The translations under genes were made by a program, and so were the position numbers. From Nageia nagi (Eukaryota > Pinophyta), in contig JBITNC010000001.1 of the NCBI GenBank assembly GCA_050084985.1, forward strand, positions 53,816,001-53,880,000: DNA of 64,000 nucleotides, given 5' to 3'. Each line of letters begins with the position of its first letter. Position 1 is the first letter of the stretch. The notes beneath the pieces are model-generated. The model searched no databases. It had not been told where the DNA came from and saw only the letters and a program-made list of their open reading frames with translations. Positions 43,689-55,727 of this stretch are shown piece by piece.

Positions 43689-46324
43689 GATGAACTTTAC
43701 ATTATGGATCAATCTCCAACAAAGATGTGCCTTGTAATTAATGTTTATTCTTTCAGGCAATCTTTGGCACCATCGATTAGGCCATCTAAACCATAAGAAC
43801 ATTCAAATCATGAAAGATCATGAACTTGTGGAAGGTTTGCCTATATTATCACCTACAATTGGTCTTTATGAGAAGTGTATTATAGGTAAAATGAATTGAA
43901 TTTTTTTTTCAAAAGATAAGGTAACTAGAGCAACTCATTCTCTTCAACTTATGCATACAGATTTGATGGGTCTATTTTTAACTAATCACTTAAGGGAGCA
44001 TCTTATGTCTTGACCTTTATTGATGACTTTAGTAGGATGACATTTGGGTATCTTATAAAGCAAGGACCAAACCTTTGATAGGTTTAAAGATTTCAAAGCC
44101 TTGGTAGAAAATAAGTTTGGATTCAAAATCAAGATGTTCATCTAATAATGGAGGTGAGTATAATAGCAATGAATTCAATTTTTTTGTACCAAATATGGGA
44201 AACAAGAGGTAATTTACTATTCGTTTACACTCCTCAGTAGAATGGTGTTGCTGAAAGAAAGAATAGAACCATTCAAAAAATGATAAGGTGTATATTGGGA
44301 GATCTTCCTAGCTTCTTATGATGTGAAGTTATAAATACTACAATCTACATCTTGAATAGGTGTCCTATAAAAGCAGTTGAAAGTAAAACTCTATATAGGT
44401 ATGGAAAGGAAAGAAACCTAACATCTTTCACTTTAAGGTCTTTGGTTGTAATGCTTATGCCTTTGTTGTTCATGAGAAAAGGAAGAAGCTTATAAGAGAT
44501 CCAAAAAGTGTAAATTTGTGGGCTATGACAATTAGCATAGAGGCTATAGGCTATACCTACCTTCTTCTTGTGTAGTATTTATGTCAAGAGATGTAAAGTT
44601 CTATGAACTTCCTGAAGAGTCTACTTCTTATGAGAACATTGATGAGGGTGATGATTATTTTATTTCTCCTAGTTAGTTGGATGTTAGTATGGATTTTTCA
44701 CGTAAAAAACAAAACTCTCCAACATAAAGAATAATAAGGAGTATGACCATTAATAAATCTTTATTTGCCAAAATTGATTGCAAGAATGAGCCCTCATCCT
44801 AGAAAGAAGCTTTAAAGCATGAGTGTTAGGTGAATAAAATGAATGTGGAGTATGAGGCTCCCATGAAGAATCAAATTTGAGATTTGGTTCCTTATCCTAT
44901 TGAATGCAATGTGATTGGAAATAAATGGATTTATAAGGTCAAATATAATTAAGTTAGAGAGATTGAGAAATTCAAAGCAAGGTTAGTAACTAAGAGCTTT
45001 TCTAAAAAATATGGAGTGGATTATGAGAAAACCTTTGATCCAATGGTAAAGATGCTTATTATCAGGGTAATTTTTGCTCTTTTAGCAGCTTAGGGATGGA
45101 AAGTTTTACAACTTGATATTAAGAGTACTTTTCTCATTGGTGACTTAGATGTGAAAATCTAAATGAATCAACCAAAAGGGTTTGTTGTTGAAGGAAAAGA
45201 ATATTTTATGTCAAGTTAAATAAGTCTTTGTATGGACTTAATCAAGCACCAAGGGCCTAGTACAAAAAGATTTTAGGATTCTTTAAGGATATTGGATTTT
45301 CTAAATACTTCTCTGATTCAGATCTTTATGTGCTCAGCCAAGGACAAGACTTGATCTTGATTCTTCTCTATGTGAATGATCCATTGATTATAGAAAATAA
45401 TATAGTTCTCATACAAGAATGCATATCCAAACTTAAGGTAACTTTTGAAATGACTGATCTTGGTCTATTGCACTACTACCTTGATATGCAAGTGTACCAA
45501 TATAAGGATTATATTTATCTTAGTTAATCAAAGTATATCTCATATATCTTACAAAAGTTTGGAATGGAGGACTGCAAGCATGCTGCAATCCTAATCTCTC
45601 CAAGAATCACTTTATCTCTTAGTTCCAACTCTCAGTTGGCAGATGTTATGGCTTCTAGACAACTAATTGGTAGTATTTTTTATTTGACTATCTCCAGGCC
45701 AGATATTACCTTTGCCATGAATTTTATGGTTTGATTTATGCAAAAGCCATATGTTTAGCACTTCAATGCTATTAAGCAAATTTTGAGGCATGTAGTGGGC
45801 ACAAAGGATCTTGCTCTCAAGTATGACAAGTTGCCCTCATTTTTGCTCTCAGGATTCTTTGATTTTGACTATGGGGGAGATAGAGATGTTAGGAAATCAA
45901 CCTCTACTTATGTGTTTAGCATTGGTTCAGGTGCTATCTCTTGGGTTTCCAAGAAGCAGCCTACTACTACTCTCTCCACCACTAAGGTTAAATATCATGT
46001 AATGTCAGTTGTAGCCCAAGAAGCCATCTAGTTAAGGCATATTTTGAAAGAAATAAGGTATGAACAAGTTCATCCATCATAAATTTTAGATAATTCATTA
46101 GCTATTTCTTTGGCAAAGAATCCTATTTTCCATTATAGAACAAAGCATGTAGAAATCTAAGCCCATTTCATCAGAAAGAAGGTTCTGGATGATCTTCTAC
46201 ACTTGTAATATTGTCCATTAGTCCTAAACTTTGTTAATTTGTTCACCAAGCCCCTTTATGAAGCTCAATTCTATAAGCTTAGGGAGTCTATTAGGTTGGT
46301 GAAGTTACCCTCAAAAAGGGAGTA
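43689..46324 (+). pseudogene. Integrase-RT-RNase H region of copia element 2
   Basis: Broken frames read the pre-integrase HHRLGHLNHKNI, integrase LMHTDLMGLF and YTPQ-NGVAERKNRTI, then RT segments. The RT catalytic box is LLYVNDPLIIENN, where the family has YVDD, so a catalytic aspartate is lost. RNase H is visible as STYVFSIGSGAISWVSKKQ and NSLAISLAKNPIF. More than a dozen stops or shifts are visible. Domain order is the copia order (integrase before RT). Confidence 0.85.
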
Positions 46325-47333
46325 AATATTGAATTCTTATTGAATCCATTATAATTTCTTCCTTATTAATAAAGTTGTTGAACTTTTATTTGGTTTGTAT
46401 ACTTTATTTATACATTCCTTTATTTGGTAACTATAAGTATGGTCTTGGCATCTTAGTGATGACTTATAATTTACCTCAAATCCAAGCACATTATATTAGG
46501 GAGAAAGTTCTTGATGCAACAGCTGCAACTCTATTCATTTGACTTTGTCTCTCCTGATTTATTCATTAGCTGCCTTAGAAATTTTATTGTGCCCATTTTG
46601 AAAGTTTTTTATGGTAATAAAGTTGTCCTCAAGGGGTATTGAAGGTTGAATTCATGTTTGTGATGATAACATCATTTTTAAGAGACTCTTTTTTGTTGTA
46701 TAGTGTTGATCTAAATGTACACCTTCATGGTTAGTTCACTTTATGTGAGGAACTCATGGTACATTTTATTTTGTTATTGCTATGTGAGGAATCAATATGT
46801 GTTTATTAAGCACTGTCTGGTTATCCATATGTGAGTAATTTATATATGCACATATACTTTTTTGTTATTGATCAATGCATGTTTCTATATATAGCATATA
46901 ACTATAAGTATTGGCTTAGCATCTTCATGATGACCTATAGTGAATCATTGATCAATTTATAGATGGCGTTAATTCATTTATCTTGTGATTGATATGAATG
47001 TTATATGATGCATCTAATTAATCTTGTTTATAAGCTACTTGTAGCTTGCAGGTTTCATCTTGAGAGTGCAAGTTACTTACTTTGTGTTAGCAGGCTCATG
47101 GAGGCTCATATGTCAACTCAGAGTTGATTGACTACACTTACAGTGAAACCAATTATGGTTAATAATTGTATTATAAACTATTTTGTTAAATGGTATTGTA
47201 ATGAATCTCAAACTAAGATTTTTCTTATTTCTCAATGATGTAAAGTTCTCATCTCCACTTGTATCTCTTTGGAGGAGAACTCTCTTTTACTCTATCTTTC
47301 TTTTTCTCTCTACACTCTTTACAATATTACATT
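46325..47333 (+). other. 3' untranslated region of copia element 2
   Basis: Noncoding between RNase H and the purine tract. It includes single copies of the GTGAGGAACTCATGGTACA-type segment that is tandemly expanded in element 3 (51518-51790). Confidence 0.6.
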
Positions 47334-47342
47334 AAAAGGGAG
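47334..47342 (+). promoter_or_regulatory. Polypurine tract of copia element 2
   Basis: AAAAGGGAG immediately before the 3' LTR. Confidence 0.8.
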
Positions 47343-47796
47343 TGTTAAAATTTGTAATGTAATATTGTGTAACATTTCTCCTAATGTAAATTCACTTAAT
47401 ACTTAAAGTATCATTAGATACCTTAAAGTATTAAGAGAATAAAAATAAGAGAAAGATTAAAAATAGGTATGAGTTTAAAAATATAAAAGGGATTAATTAT
47501 AGTGGATTTCTTCTTATAAAAAGAGAAAAATCCTCCCCTTCTCTAGTTACACACTTGTAATGCAAGCTTTGCTATAGGTTTAGAGTGTGTGAGAGAAAAG
47601 AGATTTTGTAAGAGAGGTCCTTGAGAATAAGAAGATCTTAGTTAGTGGATGTACTCCCAAAGAGGGAGGAACCACTTTATATCTTTTGTTATTTGTGTGA
47701 TTGGCTTAGTCATTATGCTATTGTGTTGATGTTGAAAGTGCCTTCTTGAGATCTTGAGAGATTAGAAGTTAATTCAGAAAAGGGTTAATTTCTTCA
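47343..47796 (+). repeat. 3' LTR of copia element 2
   Basis: 454 bp, TGTTAAAATTTG...TTTCTTCA, followed by target duplication CATAT at 47797-47801. Confidence 0.93.
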
Positions 47797-49060
47797 CATA
47801 TTTCCTAAGCAACTTTGTAAAAGCATCTATTACTAACATCAAAGGCTCAAAGGAAATCTCTTAGAAGTTTATCTAACTTATTGTAGCAAGCTAATGAAGG
47901 AACCCAATATGATAAGTAATAAACATGGTATAAGTAAGAACTTTGGAGCAGATTTGATATTTTCTCGCTAAGGAAAGCTTTTTGGTAGTCCAATATATAG
48001 GTTTCTTTTCATTTTTTGAATAACATAATCCCATAATTAAGTTGGAGAGCCTTGAAAAGCAAAGGGAATTCCCATTAACTTTAAAGTCTCCCCTGGTTGG
48101 ATCCATTTCTAGGAATAATTAGCTAACCATTGAGGAAAGGCTTTCATTGATTACCTATGGCAAAAAGTCTATCATCAACAAAGTGATCATTAAAAAGTTA
48201 TTAGTGAGAGTTAGGGATAGAAATTCCCTTAATAAGATCTTAATTAGCATTATGATCAAGTAAATAGCCAAAGGTATCAACAATCAAAATGAAAAGAGAG
48301 GGAAAGAGGGCATCCTTGCCTAACAAAGCAAGCTAGGGTAATATTCTTTTATAGGTACAATTCATGGTGAGAATTGCAAAAGCATCTTGAAATAACAACT
48401 GAATAAAATTAATAAATTAGGGACCAAAACCAAAGGCTTGCAATATGGTGGTGATAAAGTACCAGTAAATTCTATCATAAGCTTTTTCAAAGTCTATTTT
48501 GATGAACAACACATCTTGATTTGAAGATCTAACCCATTTGTATACTTTCGTATATTGTAATGACATTATCCAAAATGTATCTACCTTGAACAAATCATGT
48601 CTTCTAGGATGAATGATAAAGGGAAGAAAGGGTCTAAGTTTAAGAGCTAAGGCCTTAGTAATGATCTTGTAACTCACATTAAACAAGGTAATAAATCTCT
48701 AATTTGTAACGAATTTTGTATTACCATATTTAGGAATAAATTTAATATTCCCCTTATTAATCATTTCACCTAAAGATCCAAATAGCATAGTCTCTTTCTA
48801 TACTTGAAGTAGATGAGATCCCATCATATCCCAAAATTATTTGTAGAATTAATAGGGAAAACCATCAATACCAGGGGCTTTATCATTAGTCATTTATGAA
48901 AGGGATAATTTAGGATCTTCCAATATTAAAGGCAATTCATAGGTGTCCCTTTGAACTTGGGAAAGTTTCTAAGGTATGATAGAACAACATTCTTCCAAGG
49001 CCAATTACCAATTAGGTGTGAGAGTGTGATGAGTCATTCTAGAGCTCACTCCTCAAATGT
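47797..49060 (-). pseudogene. LINE relic B, RT half
   Basis: The minus strand begins near 49000 and reads MTNDKAPGIDGFP-type sequence, then an 89-codon frame (48686-48417) with FNVSYKIITKALALKLRPFL, and later VLFIKIDFEKAYDRIYWYFI, the LINE RT box with its catalytic D (IDFEKAYD). Further left are a frame-shifted RQGCPLSPLFIL-like stretch and a 71-codon frame at 48106-47891. Endonuclease is absent, so it is 5'-truncated. It continues across copia element 2 into 39638-37757. Confidence 0.75.
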
Positions 49061-49254
49061 GCCCTAGGAGAGGGAAATTTAGCTTTAAGCTTCCAAATTG
49101 GTACAAATAACTAAAAAATGCATCAAATATTTGACATCTAACTAGGATTGAAAAATATAGCAATGATAACTCAAAAATTCACATACAAACCAAACATCTA
49201 GCAAGAGAACCAAAGTATGATTTCAACTTATAGAAAATACCTTCAAATGCCCAC

Positions 49255-49855
49255 ATTGCAAATAGGTCTTATGCTATGAAAATACACCTCTAGATTCAAC
49301 ATTATACTTAGGGAGCAAAATGAGATTTTAAGCAATACAAAAACTACTTCGCAATCCAATGTCCAAGCATAAAGAGATAAACAGTAAAATTTTAACAACA
49401 AAATGTAATTGTATTGATAAAATAATAGTATAAGTGAAATTACAATATTTTTACCAACCTAAGGAGTTTGTACCAAGACTATATCCAATAGGATTATTTT
49501 GGATGGCTCCAAGGCCTCACCAATTCTAGAAGTAGTGAGGCAATACCAAGTCTCCTTTGTAATATTTGTGATGGAACCATTTGCATTCCTCTCAAGATGG
49601 CTTGAATAAGTTGAGGTTAGCCTAGCGAAGAAAGAAGTTCCACTTAGTCTAAAAAAGGGGTTTAATAATCATAATCAACATATCTCATAATTGATATGAG
49701 TTCTCATTTTATAGGTGAGGGTGATCATCTTCTAATCTTGCATTGAGATGATATGTAATTTCCCCAATTTTTAAGATTTCATTCATTTTTACTTTTAAGG
49801 ATATTTCATCTTCTACAAGCTAGGAATGACTATTTTAATGCTTGGAATGGATAAA
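49255..49855 (-). repeat. Inverted repeat arm A, about 0.6 kb, LTR-like
   Basis: The reverse complement of this segment aligns along its length with 50531-50565 plus 59311-59905. Shared landmarks on the arm strand are CATCTCAAT-CAAGATTAGA, a TATA-like CTATAAAATGAGAACTCAT, AGCCATCTTGAGAGGAA, GGTGAGGCCTTG and TTTATCAATACAATTA. Identity looks around 75-80% by eye. The TATA-like box and absence of coding suggest solo LTRs, but TG/CA ends are not established. Confidence 0.7.
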
Positions 49856-50041
49856 GGACCTCATGCCAATTGTTTTGATAGGTTATACAACCTACTTTTA
49901 GTAAGAAATGAGGAAGATATGGTACTTTGAAGTTCACCCACTGGGCCAGTATGCTCATATCATGCATGCATGAGAATCTATTATTTACTCTCATTTGAGA
50001 GTGATGTCCATCCTCTAAGGATGTGTAATTGATATTTCATT

Positions 50042-50250
50042 AATCTAAAAGTGATTTATATTTAATTAGGAATATTTTAATGTAATTCCACTTGGATATC
50101 CTCTAACATGGAATGTAGGATTTTATGAGTCATTATTTATTATTTCTATGTAATAAATAATGACTCATAAAATCCTACATTCCATGTTAGAGGATATCGA
50201 AGTGGAATTACATTAAAATATTCCTAATTAAATATAAATCACTTTAGATT
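50042..50250. repeat. Near-perfect hairpin, 100-bp arms, 8-base loop
   Basis: Left arm 50042-50142 and right arm 50151-50250 are reverse complements except for one single-base gap and one mismatch. The loop is TTTCTATG. TTAA is present at both outer edges (50040-50043, 50249-50252). It is noncoding. This could be a MITE/foldback transposon or a recent inverted duplication. Its transcript would form a long double-stranded RNA. Confidence 0.95.
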
Positions 50251-50530
50251 AAAATGGGCCATAGGTATTTATGTGCCAATAATACTTATAATTTTGTAGG
50301 CCACTTGTAATACATGATTCCAAGGTATATTAATTATTGTAAATATAATATTAGTCTCCTTAATGGGATGTTACATATTTAGCCATTAGATCTTGTAATT
50401 TGGCATCCCTAGGCAAGTTTGTAACTCCCACACTTGGACGTGGGGCAAGGATGGATTTATGGCTCTTATCTCAAGCAACCATGATGATCCCAAGGCACCT
50501 AGAAATCATTTATTCTTAGATGTGGTATTT

Positions 50531-50565
50531 TTGGTCCTTTGGATGAGATTTCATTTATCCATAGG
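50531..50565 (+). repeat. Inverted repeat arm B, left piece
   Basis: Arm B begins TTGGTCCTTTGG and is interrupted at 50565 by copia element 3. It resumes after the target duplication at 59311. Confidence 0.55.
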
Positions 50566-51033
50566 TGAAGGAATTAGACCTACTCTAATTCTCAAGGTCT
50601 AAGACTAGGAAACTCAATCATACAACATAACACCATTCACACAAGATAACACAAGTGTAATGTGGTTCCTCCCTCCTTGGGAGTACATCCACAACTAGTA
50701 TCTCAATTCTCAAGTATGCCCCTCTTACAACTATTCTCTTCCTCTCCTACACAAACTAGTAGAGTAATCTTACTCCAAAACTTAGTTATGTTACAAGAGG
50801 AGAGGCCCTCTATTTATAGCTTGAGAGCACCTCCCTTTAACCCAAGGGTAAGGTTAGGGTTACAATAAATGTATGACCTAACTTTAACCTACCAACTAAC
50901 CCCATGGTAAGGTCAAAGTCCACACATAATAAAGAATTCAATTAATCCCTTAAGGTATCTACATATCCTTTAAGTGATTAACTGAATTTACAAGAGTTTA
51001 TATATTCACAATATTTCATTACAAATTCTAACA
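50566..51033 (-). repeat. 3' LTR of copia element 3
   Basis: 468 bp. On the minus strand it starts TGTTAGAATTTG and ends CCTTCA. The TATA box TATAAATA is at 50811-50818. Confidence 0.95.
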
Positions 51034-51042
51034 CTCCCCCTT
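51034..51042 (-). promoter_or_regulatory. Polypurine tract of copia element 3
   Basis: AAGGGGGAG on the minus strand, directly before the 3' LTR. Confidence 0.85.
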
Positions 51043-51517
51043 AATGTAATATTGGGATAGAGCGTAGAAGAGAGAAGAGAGAGAGTAAGAGAGAGTTCTC
51101 CTCCATAGAGATACAAGTGGAGATGAGAACATTTACATATTTGAGAATCTTTTTGAGAACTAGTATGAGACTCACTACATTACCATTTGACAAAATGGTT
51201 TACAATACAATCATTAACCACAACTGGTTTCACTGTACATAGTAGTCGATCAACTTTAAGCTGACATGTGAGTCTCCATGAGCTTGCTTACACAAGGTGA
51301 GTAACCTGCATTTCTGAAGAAGATCCTGCATGCTACAAGCAACTCATGAACAAAATCAGTTAGATGCATCATATATTCAAATAAGAGAATCAAATAATAC
51401 CATCTTATAAATAACTGATCAATGGTGCACTATAAGTCATCACGAAGATGCCAAGCCATCACTCATAGTCACCTGTTGTATATAGACATGTGTTGATTAT
51501 TAATAGAGCATAAAAAT

Positions 51518-51790
51518 TGTACAATGAGTTTCTCACGCAGAGCAAACTCACCACGGAGGTATAGAATGTACAACAAGTTCATCATGTAGAGTGAACTTAC
51601 CATGGAGGTATATTAATTATATGCTCAAAAAATTGTACAACGAGTTTCTCACGCAGAGCAAACTCACCACGGAGGTATAAAATGTACAACAAGTTTGTCA
51701 TGCAGAGCAAACTTACCACAGAGGTATAAAAATGTACAACAAGTTTGTCACTTAGAGCAAACTTACCACGGAGGTATAGAATGTACAATC
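51518..51790 (-). repeat. 50-bp tandem array in element 3 3' UTR
   Basis: Five and a fraction units start near 51518, 51568, 51634, 51684, 51734 and 51784. Each has GTACAACAAGTTTGTCA then GAGCAAACTTACCACGGAGG. One unit carries an extra 20-bp AT-rich insert. Element 2 has only diverged single copies, so the array expanded in this lineage. Confidence 0.9.
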
Positions 51791-51834
51791 AAAAAAGGCC
51801 TCTTAGAGGTGAAGTTGTCATCACTAACAAAAGT

Positions 51835-52919
51835 TCAAACTTCACTCCCTCTTGAGGGCAACTTCACCAACCTGAGAGAATCCCTAAGCTTGCTGAACTG
51901 AGCTTTAGGAAGGGGCTTGGTGAATAAATCAGCAGAGTTTTCAGTAGATGGACAATACTCCAAGTGTATGATGTCATCTAGAACCTTCTCCCTGATAAAA
52001 TAGGCTTGGATTTCCACATGTTTGGTTCTCTGATGGAACACAATATTCTTAGCTAAAGAGATAGCCGATTGATTGTCTGAAAGAAATAAGAGATGGGCCA
52101 TTTTGCTTATACCCAATTTCGTTCAGAAGATGCCTTAGCCAAATAGCTTCTTGGGCAGAAATAGACATGGCTCGATATTCAGCTTCGATGGTAGAAAGAG
52201 TCACAGTAGGTTGCTTCTTGGAAGCCCAAGAGATAGCACCTGAACCAATGTTGAACACATATGCAGAGGTTGATTTTCTGTCATCTCTATCTCCCCCATA
52301 ATCAGAATCTGAGAACCCTGAGAGAACAATTGAGGGCACTTTGGAATACTTAATAGCAAGATCCTTTATCCCTGCCACATACCTCAAGATTTGCTTAACA
52401 GCATTGAGGTGTTCAACATATGGTTTTTACATGAATCGTGCCATCAGATTCATTGCAAAGGTAATATCAGGTCGAGAGATAGTCAGATACAGAAGACTAC
52501 CAATCAATTGCCTATAAGCTGTAGCATCAGCCAACTGAGAATCTGAGCTCAGTGATACAATGATTCTAGGAGAAACAGGTATTGCAGCATATCTACACTC
52601 CTCCATTCCAAACTTTTGCAAGATGTCTGATATATACTTAGATTGACTAAGATAAGTACAATCTTTGTGTTGGTATACTTGCATCCCAAGATAGTAATGC
52701 AATAGATCTAGATCAATCATTTCAAATGTTGCCTTCAGTTTGGATATGCACTCTTGGATGATTTCAATATTATTGCCTGTTATGAGAAGATCATCCACAT
52801 AAAGGAGAATTAAGACCACACTTTTCTTTGATTGAGTACATAGAGATCTGAGTCAGAGAAGCACTTGGAAAAACCAATATCTACAAAGAATCTGAAATTT
52901 TCTTGTACCATGCTCTAGG
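51835..52919 (-). pseudogene. RT C-terminal half and RNase H of copia element 3
   Basis: The frame 52819-52427 begins at VLILLYVDDLLITGNNI, with the catalytic YVDD intact, and ends at a nonsense codon after MARFM. 52387-52049 continues with the RNase H start (GFSDSDYGGDRDDRKSTSAY). A frameshift near 52110 leads to 52116-51835 with SDNQSAISLAKN and RTKHVEIQAYFIRE, ending NSADLFTKPL. The catalytic motifs are preserved although the frame is broken. Confidence 0.88.
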
Positions 52920-52922
52920 TGC

Positions 52923-53492
52923 TTATTTAAGTCCATACAAAGACTTCTTTAGCTTGCACACAAGAGACTCTTTTCCTTCTGGAATAAATCCTTCTGGTTG
53001 ATTAATGTAGATTTCTACATCCAAGTCACCATTGAGAAATGCACTCTTGACATCAAGTTGGAAAACTTTCCATCCTTGAGCTGCAGAAAGAGCAAGGATT
53101 ATCATGACAGTAGGCATCTTGGCCACAGGAGCAAAGGTTTCCTCATAATCAATACCATATTTCTGAGCGAATCCTTTGGCCACTAACCTTGCTTTGTATT
53201 TTTCAATTTCTCCATCAGAATTGTACTTGACCTTGTATATCCATTTATTTTCAATCACATTTTTCTCATTGGGATAAGGAACCAAATCCCAAGTTTCATT
53301 TTTCATGAGCGCCTCATACTCAACTTTCATAGCTTCCATCCAACACTCTTGCTTGGAAGCTTCTTTGAATGTTGATGGCTCATTCATATTATCAATTTTG
53401 GAAAATAAGGATTTATTCAAGGTCATACTCCTTGTAATTCTTTGAGCTGGAGAATTTTGCTCTTGTGGTGACTTTCTTACATGATCATCCAA
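52923..53492 (-). pseudogene. RT N-terminal half of copia element 3
   Basis: 189 codons. A linker with RITRSMTLNKS leads into WMEAMKVEYEALMKNETWDL, then KYKARLVAKGFAQKYGIDYE, FAPVAKM and QLDVKSAFLNGDLDVEIYIN. It ends KKSLYGLK at a stop where the family reads on (LKQAPRAWY), i.e. a Q-to-stop change. The downstream part is in another frame. Confidence 0.88.
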
Positions 53493-54506
53493 CAGTTAGG
53501 TGCAGGCAAAGAATCATCTGAATCAGGCACCTCAGCATGAGAAGTCGTATCCTCAGGAAGTTCATTGAACTTGACATCCCTAGAAACAAAGACTATTTTA
53601 TGGGATGAAGAGTAGAACCTATAACCTCTATGCTGATTATCATACCCCACAAAGATGCATTTTTCTGATCTTTTATCTAGCTTCTTTCTTTTCTTTGAGG
53701 TAATGAAGGCAAATGCATCACAGCCGAAGACCCTTGAAGTGTGAGATGTTAGGTTTCTTTCCTGTCCATGCTTCATACAGAGTTTTACCTTCAACTGCTT
53801 TAGTAGGACACCTATTTAGGATGTGAATAGCAGTGTGAACAGCTTCTCCCCATAAGAAACTAGGAAGGTTACCCAACATGCATCTTGCCATTTCCATAAT
53901 GGTGCGATTCTTCCTTTCAGCAACTCCATTTTGCTGAGGGGTGTAAGGGATTGTGAATTGCCGCTTGATCCCATGTTTAACACAATAGTCGTTAAACTCA
54001 TTGCTATTATACTCACCCCCATTATCAGATCTCAGCATCTTAATCTTAAAATCAGTTTGATTTTCAACAAGTGCCTTGAAGTCTTTAAACCTGTAAAAAG
54101 TTTGATCCTTGTGCTCAAGTAGATAACCAAATGTCATCCTACTAAAGTCATCAATGAAGGTCAGAACATAAGAAGCTCCCCCTAGAGACTTAGTCTGAAA
54201 TGGACCCATCAAATCTGAATGCATAAGCTGAAGAGGACTAATAGCCCGAGTTGCCTTATCTTTTTCAAACTTTTGCCTATTCATCTTTCCTAGAATGCAC
54301 CTTTCATAAAGACCAATTGTGGATGAAATATTAGGTAAACCTTCCACAAGTTCTTGATTTTTCATATCTTGGATACTCTTATGGTTAAGGTGCCCTAATC
54401 GTTGATGCCAAAGATTACCCTTTGAATAAACATTTACAGCAAGACAAATCTTTGAAGGTACTTGATCCACAATATAAAGGTCATCCTTTACTGATCCTTT
54501 CATCAA
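53477..54506 (-). pseudogene. Integrase region of copia element 3
   Basis: The pre-integrase zinc-binding part reads NLWHQRLGHLNHKSI ... RCILGKM. The DDE core has LMHSDLMGPF, RSDNGGEYNS and ERKNRTIMEMAR, with all three acidic residues visible. After HFKG a one-base frameshift near 53750 moves the reading into 53794-53477, with VFGCDAFAFI and KCIFVGYDNQHRGYRFYSSS. A second shift near 53490 leads into RT. Integrase joins element DNA to the host chromosome. Confidence 0.9.
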
Positions 54507-54575
54507 GATGGCAAGTCCTTTCTTAACACACCAGGAGTGTGAGGTAAACTCAAATGAGTATCCTTTCCTTGTAAT

Positions 54576-55727
54576 CTAAATTACGGAGATAAGATTCATC
54601 CTTAGTTTAGGCACATAAAAGACATTATCAAGAGCCTTTCCATGAATCTTCACACTCCCTATTCCTTGAACATCAAGGACTGTATTATCACCTATCACAA
54701 CTGTATCCTTCTTGTACTTATGAAAGTTTTCAAACTTATCCTTTTCATAACACATGTGATTAGTGCATCCTGAATCAACAATCCAATCATTTGAAATAGT
54801 TTGAGTCATTGAGTAGTAGGCAACAGTAGCAGCATGCTTGTTCTTCTTATTATTGAAATTTTTCACATTTGCTTTTCCCTTACCTTTTTGAGCAAATTTC
54901 TTTTTACGACAATCATACTCTTTGTGCCCAAAGATGCCACAAAAGTTACAATTTCCATCAAACTTTTCCTGAGGTGTTGGATTGCTTGATCCAGCTTTGT
55001 CATTCCTTTGCTTGAAGTTGCCATGCTTCCTGATGGTAGATGAGGATTTGTTATCTTTGAATTTATAATGTTTGAACTTCTTCTTGAAAGGAGTTTTGGT
55101 TGCTCTTAGAGCAATGCTATTATCCTTTGGAGAAAAGTTCAACATTTTCTTGTTCAAAGTTTCCTCATGCTTCAGAAGGAGTCTAGAAAGGTTGTCAAGA
55201 GAGATGACATCTTCTTCATCATCGAGCCTAGTCTCCATAACTGTGATAAAGTTACTGAACTTTGTATAGAGGCTTTGAAGAATGATGAAGACCATGAACT
55301 CATCATTGATCCAGTTGCACCCACAACCAACCAGTTGTGTCTTGAGGTCAATGATTTTGTTCAAGTAGATAGAAGCACTTTCATCTTCACCTTGACGATA
55401 TTGCAACAACTTTTGTAGAATGGTGAACCTCCTTGAAAATTTTGACCCAAGGTAAATTTTCTTCAGTCTATCCCAAGCTTCTTTTGTTGATGTTGAAGAA
55501 GAGATCATGAGAAGGATGTCATCTGCAACTGCACGATAGATCATTGAAGTTGCTAACTCATTCTTTGAGTTGTAGATTTCAAGAGCCTTCTCATCTGTAG
55601 GAGCGACCATGTCTTCATTAACTATCTGCCACAGCTTCCTTGCTTGTAACTCAGCTCTCATACGAGGTTCCCATATGCCGAAGTTGGAACTGTCGAGTAT
55701 ATGCTTGGGTATGAAGGTTTCAACCAT
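54576..55727 (-). CDS. Gag-protease ORF of copia element 3
   Basis: 383 codons open from ATG at 55727. Gag capsid (UBN2-type) begins MVETFIPKHILDSSNFGIWE and includes STKEAWDRLKKIYLG. The zinc knuckle CNFCGIFGHKEYDC at residues 260-273 has the full CX2CX4HX4C pattern. A basic linker (KGKGKANVKNFNNKKNK) leads to the protease active site IVDSGCTNHM (DSG at 318-320). The frame stops after MNLISVI by a TAG. The same frame stays open beyond to 53718, so this is one nonsense mutation. Gag may still be translatable from this copy. Confidence 0.9.
   Translation of the reverse strand: MVETFIPKHILDSSNFGIWEPRMRAELQARKLWQIVNEDMVAPTDEKALEIYNSKNELATSMIYRAVADDILLMISSSTSTKEAWDRLKKIYLGSKFSRRFTILQKLLQYRQGEDESASIYLNKIIDLKTQLVGCGCNWINDEFMVFIILQSLYTKFSNFITVMETRLDDEEDVISLDNLSRLLLKHEETLNKKMLNFSPKDNSIALRATKTPFKKKFKHYKFKDNKSSSTIRKHGNFKQRNDKAGSSNPTPQEKFDGNCNFCGIFGHKEYDCRKKKFAQKGKGKANVKNFNNKKNKHAATVAYYSMTQTISNDWIVDSGCTNHMCYEKDKFENFHKYKKDTVVIGDNTVLDVQGIGSVKIHGKALDNVFYVPKLRMNLISVI

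Larger units (their letters stand above)
39639..47796 (+). mobile_element. Copia element 2, full length, decayed
   Basis: 8158 bp between TG and CA ends. It is flanked by the target duplication CATAT (39634-39638 and 47797-47801). Parts in order: 5' LTR, primer site, about 2.4-kb leader, gag, protease, integrase, RT, RNase H, about 1-kb 3' UTR, purine tract, 3' LTR. It is the same family as element 3, from which it differs by many substitutions. Gag through RNase H carry numerous stops and frameshifts, and the LTRs differ clearly, so the insertion is old. It lies inside LINE relic B. Confidence 0.93.

Noticed and set aside
50040-50252. piggyBac-type insertion from TTAA at both hairpin ends
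   Set aside because: TTAA lies inside the symmetrical ends and may be chance; the usual terminal motif is missing.
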